Shown: one piece after another, positions 8,006 through 16,406 of the stretch
How the letters are laid out: each line of letters starts with the position of its first letter
Numbering within the stretch: the first letter of the stretch is position 1
NCBI RefSeq assembly: GCF_014639275.1
Contig: NZ_BMFW01000036.1
Span: forward strand, 403 to 33,394
DNA length: 32,992 nt
Direction: 5' to 3'
From: Arthrobacter liuii
Lineage (GTDB): Bacteria > Actinomycetota > Actinomycetes > Actinomycetales > Micrococcaceae
Position numbers and translations under genes: made by a program
Notes under the pieces: generated by a model
The model's database searches: none
The model's input: only the letters and a program-made list of their open reading frames with translations
Told to the model about the DNA's origin: nothing

Positions 8006-8323
8006 CTAGCCGTTGTTCGCACCTTCTCCGGTGTCCTCCCAGATGACGTCCAGGTTGTGGAAGATCACGGGTCCGTCGCACAACGCCGCCATCCTGGCAG
8101 CGAAGTCCGATGTTTCCGGGCGGCCCGAATTCTCCATCGCGGAGTCGAAGGAGTCGAAGTCGACGATGGTGAAATAGTGCCCCGGGTGGTCCCTGTCCGC
8201 CGTGGCCACAATGCGGCGGAACGTCACCGGCGTGCTTCCCTCCGTTCGTGAGGGGCGGCCCAGTTCTTCGATCTCCTTGATGCGGGAGGTCTTGAATTCG
8301 ATGATCTGCACAAACCCGGCCAT
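8006..8323 (-). CDS. Small dimeric alpha/beta-barrel-like protein
   Basis: 105 aa, soluble. It has the alternating strand/helix pattern of ferredoxin-like (ABM/EthD-type) barrels: strand 'GFVQIIEFKT', helix 'IKEIEELG', strand 'TFRRIVATADRDHPGHYFTI', then 'VDFDSFDSAMENSGRPE'. Similar actinobacterial proteins are usually left as hypothetical. GGGAG five bases upstream supports the ATG at 8323. It heads a leftward pair whose second gene is the broken phosphotransferase, and is divergent from the GYD-domain gene. Substrate unknown. Confidence 0.68.
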   Translation of the reverse strand: MAGFVQIIEFKTSRIKEIEELGRPSRTEGSTPVTFRRIVATADRDHPGHYFTIVDFDSFDSAMENSGRPETSDFAARMAALCDGPVIFHNLDVIWEDTGEGANNG

Positions 8324-8453
8324 GACGGCTCCCTTGACGGCGGTGGATGCTGATGCGCGTCAGGGTAGTCCCGGCACCGGGCGGTGCAAAGGGGAGAAAT
8401 GCCCTACTTTGGCGTTGGCGCCGCTCCGTGAGCCGGTTAGGTACCCCGGCATA

Positions 8454-8482
8454 TTGACTGGCATTCGCTAGAGGAATATTTT
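8454..8482 (+). promoter_or_regulatory. Sigma-70-type promoter of the GYD-domain gene
   Basis: TTGACT (8454-8459), a 17-base spacer, then TATTTT (8477-8482), in an AT-richer patch 46 bases before the ATG. It matches housekeeping consensus well. The rest of the divergent intergenic region shows nothing clear for the leftward gene. Confidence 0.6.
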
Positions 8483-8528
8483 CTGCCATAACGGAATCGC
8501 GGATCCCGTTTCCAGGAAGGGAAACACC

Positions 8529-8849
8529 ATGCCGAAGTATCTGTTTGAAGCAACGTATTTGGGCCAGGGCATTAAGGGGCTCATGCAGGAGGGCGGCACC
8601 AAGCGGCGCGATGCCCTGGCGGAGGCCCTGCAATCCGTGGGCGGAACGCTGGAGAGCTTCTACTATGCGTTTGGGTATTACGACGTCCTTGGCGTTTTCG
8701 AGGCGCCCGACGATGCGAGTGCTGCAGCACTGTCGCTGCTGATCAATTCCTCGGGGAACGTCAACGTCCGCCTCAAGCCGCTCCTGTCGGTGGAGGACAT
8801 CGACGAGGCCGCCAAGAAGACGCCGTCCTACCGGGCCCCGGGGAAGTAG
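8529..8849 (+). CDS. GYD domain-containing protein
   Basis: 106 aa. It carries the motif that names the family: 'FYYAFGYYDVLGVFEAPDD', followed by 'NVNVRLKPLLSVEDIDEA'. GYD proteins are small ferredoxin-like-fold proteins of about 95-105 aa; their function is unproven. The ribosome site AGGAAGGG sits seven bases before the ATG, and a strong promoter lies just upstream. A perfect 13-bp hairpin follows the stop, so this is probably a monocistronic gene. Confidence 0.88.
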   Translation: MPKYLFEATYLGQGIKGLMQEGGTKRRDALAEALQSVGGTLESFYYAFGYYDVLGVFEAPDDASAAALSLLINSSGNVNVRLKPLLSVEDIDEAAKKTPSYRAPGK

Positions 8850-8873
8850 GGGGAGATGGGCACGTCAGCCAGC

Positions 8874-8905
8874 GGGCCGCCGTCGTTAAGGTACGACGGC
8901 GGCCC
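8874..8905 (+). terminator. Perfect 13-bp hairpin after the GYD gene
   Basis: 8874-8886 pairs perfectly with 8893-8905 around a six-base loop (TAAGGT). There is no T-tract straight after it, as is often the case in actinobacteria. It starts 25 bases after the stop codon. Confidence 0.65.
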
Positions 8906-9028
8906 GCCGGCTTTGGTGCCCAAGGCGATGGCTTCCGTTCGCCTGGGATACTCCCTGTGGTCACCTTTGCGGCATAGGTTGAACGCGCCGTCGTACGTTT
9001 CCGCCACGCTTTGCCGCCAAGGAGCCCC

Positions 9029-10264
9029 ATGTCAACGAGACTCCCCCTTACCGCTGCCGTCACCGTTGCCGCTCTCGGTATCCTCGCTATTGGTCTCGGC
9101 GTGGTTCCGGCCGGCGCCGCGCCCGGAAAGGGCCATGGGGAGGACCTTCGGGTGGCCACGTACAACCTGTCGCTCAACCGGGCAAGCGCCGGCGAGCTCG
9201 AGGCCGACCTGAGCACTCCTAACGACCAGCAGGCACGCACCGTTGCGGAGGTCATCCAGCGTGCGAACCCCGACGTCATCCTGCTCAACGAGTTTGATTA
9301 TGTGCCCAACATGCGTGCCGTGGATCTGTTCCGCGGCAACTACCTGGCGCTGGGGCAGGGCGGGGCTGACCCGGTTGACTACCCCTACGCCTACGTGGCG
9401 CCGTCCAACACGGGCATTCCCAGCGGCTTCGACCTCAACAACGATGGCAAGGTGGGCGGCGGCGACGATGCCTTGGGCTTCGGGGCATTCGAGGGCCAGT
9501 ACGGCATGGCTGTCCTTTCGAAGTACCCCATCGACACTGAGAACGTCAGGACGTTCCAGAACTTCCTGTGGAAGGACATGCCGGGTGCGCTCCTGCCGGA
9601 CAACCCGGCCACGCCCCAACCGGCTGACTGGTTTTCCCCGGAAGAACTTGAGGTGGCGCGCCTGTCGAGCAAGTCGCACTGGGATGTGCCGGTGAAGGTC
9701 GGCAGCCACACGCTGCATGTGCTGGCCTCACACCCCACGCCGCCAACGTTTGACGGCCCTGAGGACCGGAACGGCCGCCGCAACCACGACGAGGTCCGTT
9801 TCTGGGCTGACTACGTCACACCGGGCAAATCGAACTACATCGTGGACGATGAGGGCGGCAAGCGCGGGCTTCGGACGAGCGAGCAGTTTGTGATCGTCGG
9901 TGACCAGAACGCCGACCCGCTCGACGGCGACTCCGTGGATGCCACCGTTAGCCAGTTCCTGGATTCCAAGCGGATCATCGACCCGCTGCCGGCCTCCGAT
10001 GGTGCCGTGGAGGCGGCGGCTTTGCAGGGCGGAGTGAACGCCACCCAGAAGGGCGATCCCCGCAATGACACCGCCGATTTCGCCGACACCGCTCGGGGCA
10101 ACCTCCGGGCTGACTACGTATTGCCCTCGGCCGGGACCCGGGTGCTCGGTTCCGGGGTGTTCTGGCCCACCCAGGCCGACCCCCTCTCGCGGTTGACCGG
10201 CGTCTATCCGTTCCCGGGCAGCGACCATCGCCTCGTGTGGGTGGACATGCAGGTCCGCGGCTGA
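9029..10264 (+). CDS. Secreted endonuclease/exonuclease/phosphatase-family protein
   Basis: 411 aa from ATG 9029, chosen because AAGGAG (9019-9024) lies just upstream and the sequence then opens with a clean signal peptide ('LTAAVTVAALGILAIGLGVV', cleavage near AGA-APG). Catalytic motifs of the EEP fold appear in order: 'LRVATYNLSLNR' (metal-site Asn), 'VILLNEFDY' (metal-binding Glu), 'VIVGDQNADPLDGDS' (Asp-Asn), and 'PGSDHRLVWVDM' (terminal Ser-Asp-His). Family members hydrolyse phosphodiester or phosphomonoester bonds in nucleic acids, phospholipids or inositol phosphates. Extracellular Arthrobacter members are often annotated only as phosphatase-like. With the secreted HNH nuclease in this window it may serve phosphate or nucleotide scavenging. 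It ends 12 bases from convergent sulP. Confidence 0.9.
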   Translation: MSTRLPLTAAVTVAALGILAIGLGVVPAGAAPGKGHGEDLRVATYNLSLNRASAGELEADLSTPNDQQARTVAEVIQRANPDVILLNEFDYVPNMRAVDLFRGNYLALGQGGADPVDYPYAYVAPSNTGIPSGFDLNNDGKVGGGDDALGFGAFEGQYGMAVLSKYPIDTENVRTFQNFLWKDMPGALLPDNPATPQPADWFSPEELEVARLSSKSHWDVPVKVGSHTLHVLASHPTPPTFDGPEDRNGRRNHDEVRFWADYVTPGKSNYIVDDEGGKRGLRTSEQFVIVGDQNADPLDGDSVDATVSQFLDSKRIIDPLPASDGAVEAAALQGGVNATQKGDPRNDTADFADTARGNLRADYVLPSAGTRVLGSGVFWPTQADPLSRLTGVYPFPGSDHRLVWVDMQVRG

Positions 10265-10276
10265 CAAACCGTTTCC

Positions 10277-12007
10277 CTACTCCTCCCGGCCCTTGTGCTG
10301 GAATGCCCGCACAGCCTGGCTGACGGTCGGGTAGAAGTGTTCCGGCGTGAAGCGGGCGCCCATGCCGTACTGCAGCAGCATGTCCTTGACAGGGCCCTTG
10401 AGCTCGGCGAACACCAGGTCCACGCCGTGCCGGTCCAGCCATTCGTCCAGCTGCACCAGCTCGTCCAGGGCGGTGGTGTCGATTCCCGTCACGGGCTCGG
10501 CCGCCAGCACCACGCGTTCGGTGCCGGGCGGAGCATCGTCCAGCTCGTCGCGGACGAAGGTTCCCAGCAACGCGCCGTTGCCAAAGAACAGCGGGGCGTC
10601 GAAGCGCAGGATCAGCAGGCCGGGGATGCGTTCGCCCTCCGGATGCCGGCTCACGTCGTGGTAGCCCGGAACCCCGGGCACGTCCACCAGTTCGGCGCGG
10701 TAAGGGTCCCAGGCGCGCCGGAGGAAGTCCAGGATGGCAAGGCCGACGGCGACGACGATGCCCGGGAGGACGCCCAGGATGGTAACCCCCAGGAATGCCG
10801 CGAGCATCACCAATGATTCGCTGCGGCTCATGCCGACGAGCCGCCACACCCCTGCGGGGTCGGCTATCCCGGCGGCTGCGGCGATGACAATGGCGGCAAG
10901 GGTGGTGGCTGGCAGGAACTCGGTGGCACCGGGTGCCACGAGCATGAAGCCGAGCACCAGGACGGCGCCCACCACGCCTGTGAGCTGGGATTTCGCCCCG
11001 GACTCAACCGCCACCGGCGTGCGGGACGTGCTGGCCGAAATGGGGAAGCCGCCGAGCAGCCCGCTGGCCGCATTTGCAGCACCAAGGGCCGCCATTTCGT
11101 GGTTGCCGGACACCTTGCCGTCCTCCGCCGCGGCCAGGGACTGGGACAGGGTTCCGGTGTCGACGAAGACGATCAGGGCGATGGCCGCTGCCGCGGGGAG
11201 CAGTGCCAGCGCATCCGCCCAGCCGATGCCGCCGAGGGCGGGCGCCGGGAGCCCCTGCGGGAGAGCGCCGGTGACTTTAAGGCGGTCATGGAGCCCCAGT
11301 ACGGCCACCGCGACGCAGGAGGCGACGACGGCGAGGAGGACGCCCGGGACCTTCCAGTTCAGCCAGCGGGGTATCCAGATGAGCGCCAGGGAGGCCAGCC
11401 CGAGCAGCAGCGCGGTGGTATTGGTTTCGCCGGCAAGCACCTTCGGCACGGCGGCGAGAAGTTTTGCCCAGGGCGTGTCGCCTTCCACGGAGATCCCCAG
11501 GAGGGTGGGGAGCTGGGACGCCGTGACCAGCAGGGCAATGCCGTTAAGGTAGCCGAGCCGGATGGGTTTGGACAGCAGGCCGGTGACGATTCCCAGCCTC
11601 AGCACCGAACCGACCATCATGATGAGGCCGATCAGGATGGCCAGGAGTCCTGCCAGTGCCACGGATTTTTGTTGATTGGCAGCGGCCAGGGGCACCAGGG
11701 CGGCAACGATCATGGGCGCGAGCGCCGAATCCGGCCCCAGCACCAGCACCCGTGACGGCCCCACCGCCGCGTAGACGAGCAGCGGCACCACGGTCGCGTA
11801 GAGACCGGTCACCGGCGGCAGGCCGGCGGCCTGGGCGTAGGCCATGCCTGCGGGGACCAGGACTGCGAAGAGCGCGGTTCCTGCCACCAGGTCATGGCGC
11901 AGCCACTCGCTCCGGTAACCGCGCACGGCACGCGGGACCCACCAGGACGGGGCCTCTCCGGATCGGCGCATATTCCGATCATGGCCCATCAGGTGCATGC
12001 CCGTCAC
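10277..12007 (-). CDS. SulP-family anion permease with STAS domain
   Basis: 576 aa from GTG 12007. SulP signature in the first helices: 'RHDLVAGTALFAVLVPAGMA', then 'YAQAAGLPPVTGLYATVVPL'. The membrane part runs to about residue 420 and contains 'FPISASTSRTPVAVESGAKS', the substrate-site helix region. The cytoplasmic STAS domain occupies about 455-565 ('GLLILRFDAPLFFGNG', 'DTTALDELVQLDEWL'). Such permeases carry sulfate, bicarbonate or other anions with H+ or Na+. No carbonic anhydrase or sulfate-assimilation gene is adjacent, so the substrate is open. The start is uncertain: ATG 11998 or ATG 11971 would remove 3 or 12 residues, and none of the three has a strong ribosome site. Confidence 0.9.
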   Translation of the reverse strand: MTGMHLMGHDRNMRRSGEAPSWWVPRAVRGYRSEWLRHDLVAGTALFAVLVPAGMAYAQAAGLPPVTGLYATVVPLLVYAAVGPSRVLVLGPDSALAPMIVAALVPLAAANQQKSVALAGLLAILIGLIMMVGSVLRLGIVTGLLSKPIRLGYLNGIALLVTASQLPTLLGISVEGDTPWAKLLAAVPKVLAGETNTTALLLGLASLALIWIPRWLNWKVPGVLLAVVASCVAVAVLGLHDRLKVTGALPQGLPAPALGGIGWADALALLPAAAAIALIVFVDTGTLSQSLAAAEDGKVSGNHEMAALGAANAASGLLGGFPISASTSRTPVAVESGAKSQLTGVVGAVLVLGFMLVAPGATEFLPATTLAAIVIAAAAGIADPAGVWRLVGMSRSESLVMLAAFLGVTILGVLPGIVVAVGLAILDFLRRAWDPYRAELVDVPGVPGYHDVSRHPEGERIPGLLILRFDAPLFFGNGALLGTFVRDELDDAPPGTERVVLAAEPVTGIDTTALDELVQLDEWLDRHGVDLVFAELKGPVKDMLLQYGMGARFTPEHFYPTVSQAVRAFQHKGREE

Positions 12008-12151
12008 CGGTATGGGGGCCCGTCCGGAGGCGTACGACGGCGGCCGGCGGGCAGGGTGCCCACGGTCCGGGGGTGGTGCGGCGCGTCGGCCTGTGGGGTC
12101 GCTCCGCAGGGCGTAGACGCAGCAGATTCTACGGAAGGCCCGTTTGCTCCG

Positions 12152-13138
12152 TTAGCGATTGGCGCCCAGCGCCGCCCAAGCCTTATGCCGGCGCTCAGCA
12201 AGATCCCGGCGGGCCTTCAAAGCATCAGCAAGGCTGACAGCCACAAATCGGGTTGCCGTGCCGGGGGCCGCCCTGGCAACCAGATCCATGTCGGCGCTGA
12301 TGACGGTGCCCACCATGGCGTAGCCGCCGCCGGAGACGGCATCGCGGTGCAGGATAATCGGTTGGGTTCCGCCAGGGATCTGGATGGATCCCACGGCGTA
12401 CCCTGCATCCACAATGTTGGAGGGGTCCGAGCCGGCCCCGAAAGGCTGCTCCCGATCTTCCCATTTCACTCCGGGGCCGGAGTAGCGCAGACCCATCCGG
12501 TCAGCCACCGGAGTCACCTTCCACTCCTCATTGAGGAGATTGGCCAGGCCTTCGTCCGTGAGGCGGTGGTCATACAACCCCAGCACAATCCGGACTTCCT
12601 GCTCTTTGGCGTAGATGGGCCGGAACTCCTCCGGAACAGTCTCGGCTGGGGGGAGTTTTCCGCCACCAAGGGGAGCGCCTACGGGGACGACGTCGCCCGC
12701 CTCCAGCTTCCGGCCCTTGAACCCACCGATCCCGCCGAGGCTGTAGGTGGACCGGCTTCCGAGCACCTCCGGGACGTCGATGCCGCCCTGAACCGCGATG
12801 TAGTAGCGGGTGCCACCCTGGATGACGCCGAAGGACAATTGGTCCCCTGCCTTCAGCAGCAGGCGGCTCCATTGTGGCCGCGCCTCCCCATTGACCTTCA
12901 CCTCGACGGGGGCGCCGGTGACGGCGACGACGGTGTCGCTGTCAGTGGTGACTACGGGGCCGAGGTAAGTGCACTCCAGGACAGCCTCCCGCGCGGTGTT
13001 TCCCACCAGGGCGTTTCCGAGCTCAGCGGAATACTGGTCCATGGAACCGCTTTGTGGGATGCCGACGTTGTAGTGGCCCGTGCGCCCCTGATCCTGGACC
13101 GTGGTGGCCAGGCCGGGGTTTCCAATTTCAAATGCCAT
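12152..13138 (-). CDS. pxpC: 5-oxoprolinase subunit C family (PxpC/KipA, carboxyltransferase-like)
   Basis: 328 aa from ATG 13138, where the family's N-terminus 'FEIGNPGLATTVQDQGR' starts; the longer frame to 13201 adds unrelated residues. Family motifs: 'VGIPQSGSMDQYSAELGNAL', 'VAVTGAPVEVKVNG', 'YYIAVQGGIDVPEVLGSRST', and C-terminal 'GAGSDPSNIVDAGYAVGSIQ' and 'AVSGGGYAMVGTVISADMDL'. With PxpB it forms a heterodimer homologous to the carboxyltransferase (AHS1/AHS2) part of urea carboxylase. PxpABC is known to open 5-oxoproline using ATP. Here adjacent biotin carrier and biotin carboxylase genes suggest a biotin-dependent version. The gene overlaps pxpB by 11 bases and is the last of the leftward operon. 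Confidence 0.9.
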   Translation of the reverse strand: MAFEIGNPGLATTVQDQGRTGHYNVGIPQSGSMDQYSAELGNALVGNTAREAVLECTYLGPVVTTDSDTVVAVTGAPVEVKVNGEARPQWSRLLLKAGDQLSFGVIQGGTRYYIAVQGGIDVPEVLGSRSTYSLGGIGGFKGRKLEAGDVVPVGAPLGGGKLPPAETVPEEFRPIYAKEQEVRIVLGLYDHRLTDEGLANLLNEEWKVTPVADRMGLRYSGPGVKWEDREQPFGAGSDPSNIVDAGYAVGSIQIPGGTQPIILHRDAVSGGGYAMVGTVISADMDLVARAAPGTATRFVAVSLADALKARRDLAERRHKAWAALGANR

Positions 13139-14033
13139 CGAGGGCCTCCATGAGTTCACGGTTGTAGCCTTCGGGGTCGGCCAGTGCCTTGGACAGCTCA
13201 AAGATCACGGGCGCCTGCCGGTAGCGGAAGGTTCCGGCGGCAATCTCCGCCTGGATTGCGTTGTATTCGGTTTCAGTGACGGGCTTGAACTTCACGATGT
13301 CTCCGGGGCGGAAGAACACCATGAAATCCTTGAAGTCCGCCAGTTCCTGCGCCGGATCAAAGATGGGTGCCGCCGCTACCCCAAACATCTGGTATCCGCC
13401 CGCGCCACGGACAGAATAGATGCAGCCGAAGCATCCCCCGTGCCCGACGGTCAGTTTGGGAGTGTCGGTCCGCGGGCTCAGGTACTTGGGGACCTCCAGC
13501 TGCTTGTCGCGGTCCACCAGCTGGAACAAAAACGGCAACCCGGCCACGAAGCCAACCATGGACACCAGCCACGGCTGTTCGTGGTGCCGCTGAATAAATT
13601 CCGCAGCGTCCTTCAGGTGGTTGACCTTGGCCGCGTAGTCGATGTCGCTGCCGCCCGGTTCCTGATGAAATCCTTCGCGGAACCGCTGTGCCACTTCGGC
13701 GGTGAAGGGGTCCTCGTACCAGACCGGGACCTCAATAATACGGGTTTCCAGCGCCCGCTCCTGGTGGCTTATCAAGTCGCGCTCGATCTCCCTCACGGCC
13801 GTTTCCAGCTGCTTCGGGGGCAATAGATCGGGATCGAACCGCACCAGCAGGGACGCGTTGGCGGGGCAGATGTCGACAATTCCCGGGAGACTGGCGGCAG
13901 AGAGCCTGCGGGCAATGGACATCACCTTGAAGTTCGCAGGCAGGCTCATGGCTTCGGAGACTTCCACGAACAGGAATTCGTCCCCACCCCAGGTATAGCG
14001 AGCACCCGGGAGGACGGCGGCCTCCGTAGTCAT
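13128..14033 (-). CDS. pxpB: 5-oxoprolinase subunit B family (PxpB/KipI/AHS1), long form
   Basis: 301 aa, clearly longer than classical PxpB/KipI (about 220-240 aa). The KipI core is visible: 'ANASLLVRFDP', 'IIEVPVWYED', 'VGFVAGLPFLFQL' (replacing the usual Gly-Phe-x-Pro-Gly-Phe-x-Tyr-Leu), 'VPKYLSPRTDTPKLTVGHGG' and 'YSVRGAGGYQMFGV'. The C-terminal extension (about 230-301, 'MVFFRPGDIVKFKPV...') includes a typical AHS1 'RPGDIVKF' element plus a Glu/Ala-rich helical tail. The substitutions in the Pro-Gly-Phe loop may mark a different substrate from 5-oxoproline. It overlaps accC by four bases at its start and pxpC by 11 at its end, so stoichiometric translation is likely. Confidence 0.88.
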   Translation of the reverse strand: MTTEAAVLPGARYTWGGDEFLFVEVSEAMSLPANFKVMSIARRLSAASLPGIVDICPANASLLVRFDPDLLPPKQLETAVREIERDLISHQERALETRIIEVPVWYEDPFTAEVAQRFREGFHQEPGGSDIDYAAKVNHLKDAAEFIQRHHEQPWLVSMVGFVAGLPFLFQLVDRDKQLEVPKYLSPRTDTPKLTVGHGGCFGCIYSVRGAGGYQMFGVAAAPIFDPAQELADFKDFMVFFRPGDIVKFKPVTETEYNAIQAEIAAGTFRYRQAPVIFELSKALADPEGYNRELMEALDGI

Positions 14034-15379
14034 TTTGCCCCCATCAGGTCAGCTGCGGTTTCGATGAACTTGGAGTGGTGGCTGACATCGGCAAATTCAG
14101 GCCGTGCCAGCAGCGCCATATGGATAGGGACGGTGGTTTTGACCCCCTCGATGTGCGTTGCCTCCAAAGCCGCGAGGGTGGCCACGATGGCGGCATCCCG
14201 GTCCGGGGCGTGGACGGCCAGCTTGGCTAGGAGGGAGTCATAGTACGGGCTCACCACGGAGCCCGCCTCCACCCCGGTGTCCACGCGGATGCCCTCACCC
14301 GATGGCCAGTCCAGTGACCGGATGGTTCCCGGGCTTGGGAAGAAGTGGTGGTTTGGATCTTCGGCGTTGATACGGCATTCGATGGCGTGGCCGGTGAAGT
14401 CCACATCGTCCTGGGACATGGACATGGATCCGGTAGATGCGATCAGGAGCTGCTCGCGGACCAGGTCCACGCCGGTGATCTGCTCGGTGATCGGGTGCTC
14501 CACCTGGATGCGCGTATTCATCTCAATAAATGCCGCCTCGTGGTTGACGGGGTCGTACAGGAACTCCACTGTTCCGGCTCCGTGGTAGCCGCATTCGCGG
14601 GCAAGAGCCACGGAAGACTCCCTGATGGTGTCGCGAACGGTGTCCGGAAGATTGGGGGCGGGAGCTTCCTCCAGCACCTTCTGGGATCGGCGCTGCATGG
14701 AACAGTCGCGGTCACCCAGGTGGATGAAATTGGTCCCGTCACCGAGGACCTGGACCTCGACGTGTCGGGCATGCTCCACGAACCGTTCCAGGTAGACGGT
14801 GTCGTCGCCGAAGACGGCGGCGGCCTCGCCCCGGGCCATTTCGATGGTTTCCAGGAGCTCGCTTTCGTCATGCACGAACCGGATTCCCCGGCCACCCCCT
14901 CCTGCGGAAGCCTTCACCACCAGCGGGTACCCGATGCCCCGCGCAATTTCCACGGCGTCCGCCTCCGGGTCCAAGGGGCCGTCAGACCCCCGGAGCACGG
15001 GGACGCCGGCCTCGGCTGCCGCTTCCCGGGCCAGGGACTTGTTGCCCATCATGGCGATGGTGTCCGCATTCGGGCCCACCCAGGTGAGGCCGGCCTCTGC
15101 CACCTTCCGGGCGAAGTCGGCGTTCTCGGAGAGGAAACCGTAGCCAGGGTGCACGGCGTCGCACCCGTGCTCGAGGGCCGCGGCGACCAGGGCGTCCTGG
15201 TTCAGGTAGCTGGCGGTTGCCGGGGCCGGACCTATGACCACGTAGTGGTCGGCTGTCCGGGCGGCCAGTGATTCCGCGTCGGGCTCGCTGACCCCCAGGA
15301 CGGTTTCGATGCCCATGTCGCGGGCGGTCCTGGCGATCCGCACGGCGATCTCGCCGCGGTTTGCGATGAACAGTTTCAT
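14030..15379 (-). CDS. accC: Biotin carboxylase subunit (AccC family)
   Basis: 449 aa, the standard length of a free biotin carboxylase. N-terminal domain 'FIANRGEIAVRIARTARDMG'; ATP-grasp Gly-rich loop 'VVKASAGGGGRGIRFVHDE' (about 158-176); 'VEVQVLGDGTNFIHLGDRDC' then 'SMQRRSQKVLEEAPAP' for nucleotide and bicarbonate; active-site 'FIEMNTRIQVEHPITEQITG' with the catalytic Glu and Arg. It carboxylates biotin using ATP and HCO3-. The adjacent biotin carrier is its obvious substrate. No acyl-CoA carboxyltransferase (AccD-type) gene is present; the only carboxyltransferase-like partners are PxpB and PxpC. It is therefore probably not fatty-acid acetyl-CoA carboxylase, whatever its family name suggests. 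Confidence 0.93.
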   Translation of the reverse strand: MKLFIANRGEIAVRIARTARDMGIETVLGVSEPDAESLAARTADHYVVIGPAPATASYLNQDALVAAALEHGCDAVHPGYGFLSENADFARKVAEAGLTWVGPNADTIAMMGNKSLAREAAAEAGVPVLRGSDGPLDPEADAVEIARGIGYPLVVKASAGGGGRGIRFVHDESELLETIEMARGEAAAVFGDDTVYLERFVEHARHVEVQVLGDGTNFIHLGDRDCSMQRRSQKVLEEAPAPNLPDTVRDTIRESSVALARECGYHGAGTVEFLYDPVNHEAAFIEMNTRIQVEHPITEQITGVDLVREQLLIASTGSMSMSQDDVDFTGHAIECRINAEDPNHHFFPSPGTIRSLDWPSGEGIRVDTGVEAGSVVSPYYDSLLAKLAVHAPDRDAAIVATLAALEATHIEGVKTTVPIHMALLARPEFADVSHHSKFIETAADLMGAK

Positions 15380-15388
15380 GGGCTGCCT

Positions 15389-15628
15389 TTATCCTTCCCG
15401 GATCACGACAATGGAGTCGCCCGGGTTGACCATGTCACCTTCGTTGACTTCGAAGGATTCAAGGGTCCCGGCGACGTCGGACTGGATCTCGGTGAACTGC
15501 TTCATGATTTCCACGATGCCGATGGTCTGGCCAACTTCGATGATGTCGCCTTCATTGGCGAAAGGGGGTTTGCCCGGCCCGGGCTTGCGGTAGAAGACTC
15601 CGGGAAGGGGTGAAACGATCGTGGCCAT
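15389..15628 (-). CDS. Biotin carboxyl carrier protein, minimal biotinyl domain
   Basis: 79 aa from ATG 15628. It is a bare biotinyl/lipoyl domain: 'IVSPLPGVFYRKPGPGKPPF' at the N-terminus, the biotinylation loop 'GIVEIMKQFTEI' with target Lys in Glu-Ile-Met-Lys, and closing strand 'NPGDSIVVIRE'. The loop differs from the commoner Ala-Met-Lys-Met but keeps Met-Lys. Unlike AccB of acetyl-CoA carboxylase, it has no Pro/Ala-rich N-terminal arm. It lies 13 bases after pxpA and 9 bases before accC. An upstream in-frame extension to 15715 overlaps pxpA and is not domain-like. Confidence 0.92.
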   Translation of the reverse strand: MATIVSPLPGVFYRKPGPGKPPFANEGDIIEVGQTIGIVEIMKQFTEIQSDVAGTLESFEVNEGDMVNPGDSIVVIREG

Positions 15629-15641
15629 GTGCTGCTCGCTT

Positions 15642-16406
15642 TCAGGAGTGGGTGGATCCGGATGAGTCGAGTGCCTTGCGCACGGCGGAGGCGACGGCGA
15701 CGGCGTTGGGAGCATCGGAATGGACGCAGATGCTCTGGAACGCGATGTTCAGGGGAGTGCCGTCGACGGCGGGCACGGGCTCACCTGCCACCGCCCGGCG
15801 GACGCGTTCTGCGGCGGCGGCGGGGTCTGTGGGCGCGGGCCGGCGCTGGATTAGGAGTTCGCCGCCCGGCCCGTAATTGAGGTCCACATAGAGTTCCGCA
15901 ACGAAGTCCACGCCCATGGCGCGGCACACGGATTCATGGGCAGTGCCGGCCAGGCCGTAGAACGGAACACCGAACTGTTTGGCTGTTCCGGCCGCCGCCT
16001 GCATGAGGTCTTCGTCGCTTGCGAGCATGCCGTAGAGGGCGCCATGGGGTTTGATGTGGTTCAGGGACAGCCCGTTCTTCGCTAAGAAGGCGGTCAGTGC
16101 CCCTGCCTGGTAAAGGATGATCGACTCAACCTCCTCCGGGGTGAGCACCATGCGGCGGCGACCAAAGCCCATCGGATCCGGGAGCCCGGGGTGGGCCCCG
16201 ACGGCAACGCCGTGTTCGGCGGCAAGGGCCACCGTCCGGTTCATGACATCGGGGTCCCCGGCGTGATATCCGCAGGCGACGTTGGCGACGTCGATGATCT
16301 CCATCAGGGCTGCGTCGTTACCGAACTCGTGCAACCCGAAACCTTCACCCATGTCCGAATTCAGGAGCACCTGAGCAGTAGTGGTCTCCGTCACGTTTTT
16401 TTGCAT
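15642..16406 (-). CDS. pxpA: LamB/YcsF family hydrolase (5-oxoprolinase subunit A, PxpA)
   Basis: 254 aa, the usual length. Family motifs: 'VLLNSDMGEGFGLHEFGND' (Asp/Glu metal-site start), 'VANVACGYHAGDPDVM', 'AVGAHPGLPDPMGFGRR', 'HIKPHGALYGML', and C-terminal 'SICVHSDAPNAVAVASAVR'. In E. coli PxpA works with PxpBC to open 5-oxoproline. Here it leads an operon that also holds a biotin carboxylase and carrier, so it may hydrolyse an N-carboxylated amide, as allophanate hydrolase does after urea carboxylase (inference). It is divergent from pucR across 100 bases, a typical regulator-target arrangement. Confidence 0.92.
   Translation of the reverse strand: MQKNVTETTTAQVLLNSDMGEGFGLHEFGNDAALMEIIDVANVACGYHAGDPDVMNRTVALAAEHGVAVGAHPGLPDPMGFGRRRMVLTPEEVESIILYQAGALTAFLAKNGLSLNHIKPHGALYGMLASDEDLMQAAAGTAKQFGVPFYGLAGTAHESVCRAMGVDFVAELYVDLNYGPGGELLIQRRPAPTDPAAAAERVRRAVAGEPVPAVDGTPLNIAFQSICVHSDAPNAVAVASAVRKALDSSGSTHS

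Noticed and set aside
12008..12151. Possible terminator or promoter between sulP and pxpC
   Set aside because: Only a five-bp stem with a large loop and no clear -10/-35 are visible.
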